From: Progne subis subis
Lineage: Eukaryota; Chordata; Aves; Passeriformes; Hirundinidae
Assembly: GCA_022316685.1 (NCBI GenBank)
Contig: JAKJHU010000030.1
Coordinates: 10,416,360 to 10,480,359 of the forward strand
Direction of reading: 5' to 3'
DNA length: 64,000 nucleotides
Within the stretch, counting starts at the first letter, position 1. The number at the start of each line of letters is the position of its first letter. Both the position numbers and the translations under genes were made by a program. This document shows positions 60,181 through 64,000 of this stretch, one piece after another. A model generated the notes under the pieces. That model saw only the letters and a program-made list of their open reading frames with translations. It was not told where the DNA came from and did no database searches.

Positions 60181-61329
60181 ATCCAAAGCCTTAATGTGCT
60201 TTTGTGACCTCTTGAGTATTCTGCCACAGAGCAAACCTAAGAAATTGAGGATATGAGATCTGAGCTAATTTAATGGTTGTAGTGAGGAACCTCCACATGG
60301 GGTGAAAGTCTTTCAGCTGTTTCTTGAAGGAAATTATTCAAGGACTGTATTCCATTTTTGGCCAGGATTTGATAAGTTTTTAGATGTTATATGCTTGAAG
60401 GCTCAGGTAGTGCCCACATTTTCAATGCATCTGCTAACATCTTACACTTATCATTTTCTGTATTTCATTTTTATTCTGGGGTTATAAAAAAATACGTACT
60501 TGCTGTGAAGACCTATTACAGAAATGTATAAAAAATATTATAACAAGAAGTGTAATAATGTCAGAAAATTCAGCTAGAGCTAGATTGAATTAGGTTGTAT
60601 TCAACCTAGTTGTTGCAGTGAAACAAGCAAGTTTTACCTCTAGGCAGGCCAAGATGAATCTCGGCAATTTTTACTCCTGCGGCCCTGAAAAAGTTAGACA
60701 CTGTGAACAGCAGTACTATATTTTCAGGGATACGTTAGCTCTAAATGGCTTACAATTCATCTACCTGAGCAAATAGTAGGTATTTTGTGCAGAAGAATCT
60801 AAGACAGTCTGGAACAAATAAAGATTTCTTGATTTTTAGTCAGGATTACTCTGAGTGTTTACAGCCCAATCAAATTACAGTGAATCCAATAGTCCTTATT
60901 GCATGCATATATGATATTGTCAGGTGAACTGCAAGGAAGGAAGGTCAAACACTTGATTTAGCATTGTCTGCTGTGGTCCCAGGACTGCCATGTAGTTATT
61001 AGTAAGTAATATTGCAGAAGAACCTTGCATCCATGGGGCACGTAAGGTGCTTTAAGAGGCTCTCTGCTCTGTGGCTTCAGCGCTGCTTCCACTGGCAGTG
61101 AAACTGTTCTGAGCATATCAGTGGTGCCCTTGGGTGCATGGTGCAGGACTGTGAACATGGATACAAGGAAATTGCCACAAAACATCCCTCTCTAACACAC
61201 CAGATGCATAATGTAGATGTACCCATTCATGACTCTGGATGTTGTGTTCAGCCATTTTTCTATCAGAATAAAATGGTTTCTGTTTTCTCCGATCCTCATG
61301 CTGTGAAAAAAACTTTTTCAGAGAATGTT
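60181..61329. other. AT-rich non-coding DNA
   Basis: No gene recognised. The 136-codon frame at 61138-61548 overlaps the next CR1-like stretch and shows no domain. Confidence 0.35.
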
Positions 61330-62180
61330 TTTCCGCATAAAAGGATCAATACTGGGTCCAGTGCTCTTCAAAGTCCTTGTAAAATATCTGTATTACAGTA
61401 CTGTATGCCTTCTGAAAAAGACTACAGGCAGTATCGGTTTGGGAGGAGAGGCAGATACGCTGCAAGACAAGCCACTGCATGGAGACCCTGCAATGGGCTG
61501 GAAGACTGGGATAGAAATAATTTTATGAGGTTTAACAATGGTAAATGAAAACTACTGCACAGGAGAATAGTCCCCAAAGGAAATATATGTTGAGGTACAG
61601 TTCTGCTGAAGTGCCTCTGTGGGCAGGAGAATGAATATTGATTAGCAGTGTGGAAGGGCAACACGAAAGGCAAACCTCTGCTGCATCTGTAAGATAAAAT
61701 CCAGCAGATAAAGTGTGTGTTTAGTCTACTCTACTTAGAACATCATAGGCAACACCTGGGAAAATATGTCTAGTTGTGGGTTCCCCCAGTTCAAATAAGG
61801 AGAAAAGCTGTAATATTGAAAATTGCCCAGTGGCTCTCTGATGATAAAAGGACTGGAGAACTCGTTGCATGAAAATATTGAAGAGAATGTCTTCATTCAT
61901 GAAGAGGAGGTTGCCGACAGATGTGTGAGTCACTGTCTTCCAACACCTAGAACGTCATTACTGTAAAGGTGGGGATATTTCCTTTGCAGGAATGTATGGT
62001 GGCAGGACTACATGCATGAGTTTCTTCAGGGGGAAATCCCATCTGGATATAAGAAACATAATCATGTCTGTGGGGATAACAAAATCTTGCAATAAGTTTC
62101 CCAGAGGAGTGGTTCAATTTCTTTGCTGGAAATATTAAAGACAGTTTTGACAGAGTTATAAATAGTCTAATTTAATGCCT
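61330..62180 (+). mobile_element. Old CR1-like fragment
   Basis: AAGGATCAATACTGGGTCCAGTGCTCTTCAAAGTCC (61340-61375) and the stretch around 62096-62115 (GTTTCCCAGAGGAGTGGTTCAA) resemble CR1 sequence on the plus strand. The middle is highly diverged, so boundaries are rough. Confidence 0.4.
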
Positions 62181-62697
62181 CCTTTCAAAAAAAAGGTGAA
62201 CATCTGATCCCAGAGCTCCATTCTAACCTGGACTTTTCTATGATTATGTCATTCTTCTATGAAATTTCTTGTATATATATTCCAGTTAAAGGTGATTTGA
62301 AGCACAGGATCTAAAGGAATATTGATATTAAAGCTGTATGTCTGCAAGGAGCTTTAAAGTTTCAAAGAAAAAATTCTGACAGGAGGGATAAAAAAAAGAC
62401 ACCCCTTCAAAGAAGTCATCTAGAATCACTACATCGTAAGTCTACAGAGGTTAATAGGAGTCTTTTCTGTGACTGTAATGGGCTTTGCTTGTCTCTTTAA
62501 GTGTTCTGGCTTATTCTATTCTGGTTTTGTTTTTTTTTTTTGTGGTTTTTTTTTTTATTATTTTTTTTTATTTCTTGTGGATGTCTAAGAATGTTTGTGA
62601 ATGCCTAACATTGTCCATATTCTGTCTGCACACTGGACTGGAATTTTTTTCATTTCATACATCATTTGTTCTTGCTACTGTGATTCCATGGGGGGGA

Positions 62698-62730
<33 letters not shown>

Positions 62731-64000
62731 AAAAAAAAAAAGAAGTGTATGGAATTGAGGAATATTATCTGCATGTTTTAATATCAGAACATATGTTACA
62801 TAAAAAAGGATTTTTATCCTAATTTTAATGAATAAATGTAGATATTTTAACATCATTTTGAAATTATATCTGAAAAACCAGAGAACATGTCAATATAACT
62901 ATTCATGATAATATATTAGCAATGATTAGTTCTAATTTAATAGGCACTAATAAAAATTCCACAAGCCAAAGGATTTGAATTTGTAAGGAGCTCTGTGCTA
63001 AAAGAAATGGTAAGAGGAAAGGGAAATTCTTTTAAAACACTGCTTTAGAGACCAACAAAAGGCTCTTCCTGTTCAGTGAAGCTGTCTGTGAATGTAAGGA
63101 TAGCTTGAGTCTCTGTCTAGCATGTTAATCAAAAGAACATCTTTAGGAATAATAAGATACTTTTTTTAGCATGAACAGCAAATTACCCATTCAATAGTTC
63201 AGTGCTATCTATCATCAATGTACGATTCACTAAGGAGATATGAAATTTGGGCTGTATGTTTAGGGGATCTGAATATGTAATTTCTAAATATGCAGAAGAC
63301 CCTAAAATCAGCAGATTGGGATCCATTTAATAAATTTTACTTGCCACAAATCTAGTGACAAATACCTATCTAGGTGTCATTGGTATTTAGGGGCAAGAGA
63401 CAAACACATTTAACCTTCCTGCAATATATACCCTGGAGAGGTGTCGTAATTGACCACAGAGGCATCCTAAGTACCTAATGCTTTAAAAGGCAAATATTAG
63501 TTGCAATCAATTATATTCTGAAGGTAAACTGGATGAGTTAAATATATAAAAAAAGTGAAATGGTAGAAACAAATAGTTTTAAGCCCTATACAAAGTGACT
63601 AAAAAAAATAAGAATACTTTCATTGACTTCAAATTATTTAAATGTATCTATTAAATATACTCATTTACAGAAAGGTGATGGTACAGTGCTAGAGGTAGGT
63701 TATTTTATTTTAGAATATAATTCCAGTAGTAGAAGAGACTAGGGTGTTAATTTCCTTTTGCTTTCACATTCTGCTGATTTTTGTAGGAAAAAGAAATCAA
63801 TCTCTTGGTATAAAAGTTTTTGTAAAAAAACCAGAATGTTGAGATTTGATAATTTTCCATGGGACTGATTTCCTTAGTAAAAGGTCTCTACTAAAGGAAC
63901 TTCTACTTTTTCCTTAGTAAAAGGTCTGTAGTTAATATAGAATCAACCATTAGTGTAGAAGACATACAAGTATTTGAATATAGACACAAAAATGTATTAG
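62181..64000. other. AT-rich non-coding DNA with homopolymer runs
   Basis: T-rich runs at about 62528-62572 and an A-rich tract at 62699-62741. A 19-bp direct repeat occurs at 63869-63887 and 63909-63927. No gene recognised to the window end. Confidence 0.45.

Noticed and set aside
1..64000. CRISPR arrays, bacterial operons or phage systems
   Set aside because: All evidence points to a vertebrate nuclear genome. No regularly spaced repeats of that kind exist here.

Overview
The window looks like nuclear DNA of a bird, probably a songbird. The evidence is several 3'-end fragments of CR1 LINEs (the main avian retroposon), long-terminal-repeat (LTR) families of the type common in passerines, AT-rich gene-poor DNA, and a few CpG-rich patches. 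No cellular protein-coding gene can be assigned with confidence. Most of the open frames are chance frames in AT-rich or low-complexity DNA. I could not run any search, so repeat family names are recognition by eye.

Layout: 1-7200 is the only GC- and CpG-rich part. It has three CpG-rich blocks (about 780-1070, 3480-3830 and 5880-6660), then about 550 bp of alternating TG/CG/CA sequence. It resembles the 5' regulatory region of a vertebrate gene, but no exon could be established. From 7200 to 64000 the DNA is AT-rich and desert-like, with mobile elements: a solo LTR at 10402-11207, a CR1 at about 15180-16330, a nested LTR pair at 19944-22141, a CR1 at about 23060-30610 split by a full-length endogenous retrovirus (ERV) at 23736-30546, further LTR fragments near 31264, 33890, 38360, 42108, 53556 and 58143, a clean solo LTR at 49831-50560, and CR1 pieces near 33625, 43820, 59380 and 61330.

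The centrepiece is the ERV. It has two 397-bp LTRs differing at about four positions, a perfect 6-bp target-site duplication (TSD), a primer-binding site resembling that of tRNA-Trp, a polypurine tract, and the order gag - dUTPase - protease - RT/RNase H - integrase. There is no room for env. Protein domains lie in three frames, as in betaretroviruses, and two candidate -1 slippery heptamers sit exactly in phase. The coding region is broken by several in-frame stops and frame changes, and the protease active site is altered, although the LTRs look young. A diverged 3' fragment of a related element lies on the minus strand at 58143-58625, and a more distant relative at about 38360-38640.

Outside the repeats the most interesting non-repeat items are two candidate exons with good splice sites (53153-53268, ending in an acidic C-terminus, and 57100-57232), a minus-strand stretch of about 165 codons with a single stop (47878-48375), a perfect 9-bp inverted repeat of GATTA-type homeodomain sites (4262-4284), a 20-bp perfect palindrome (45542-45561) and a long pyrimidine tract (8903-9135).
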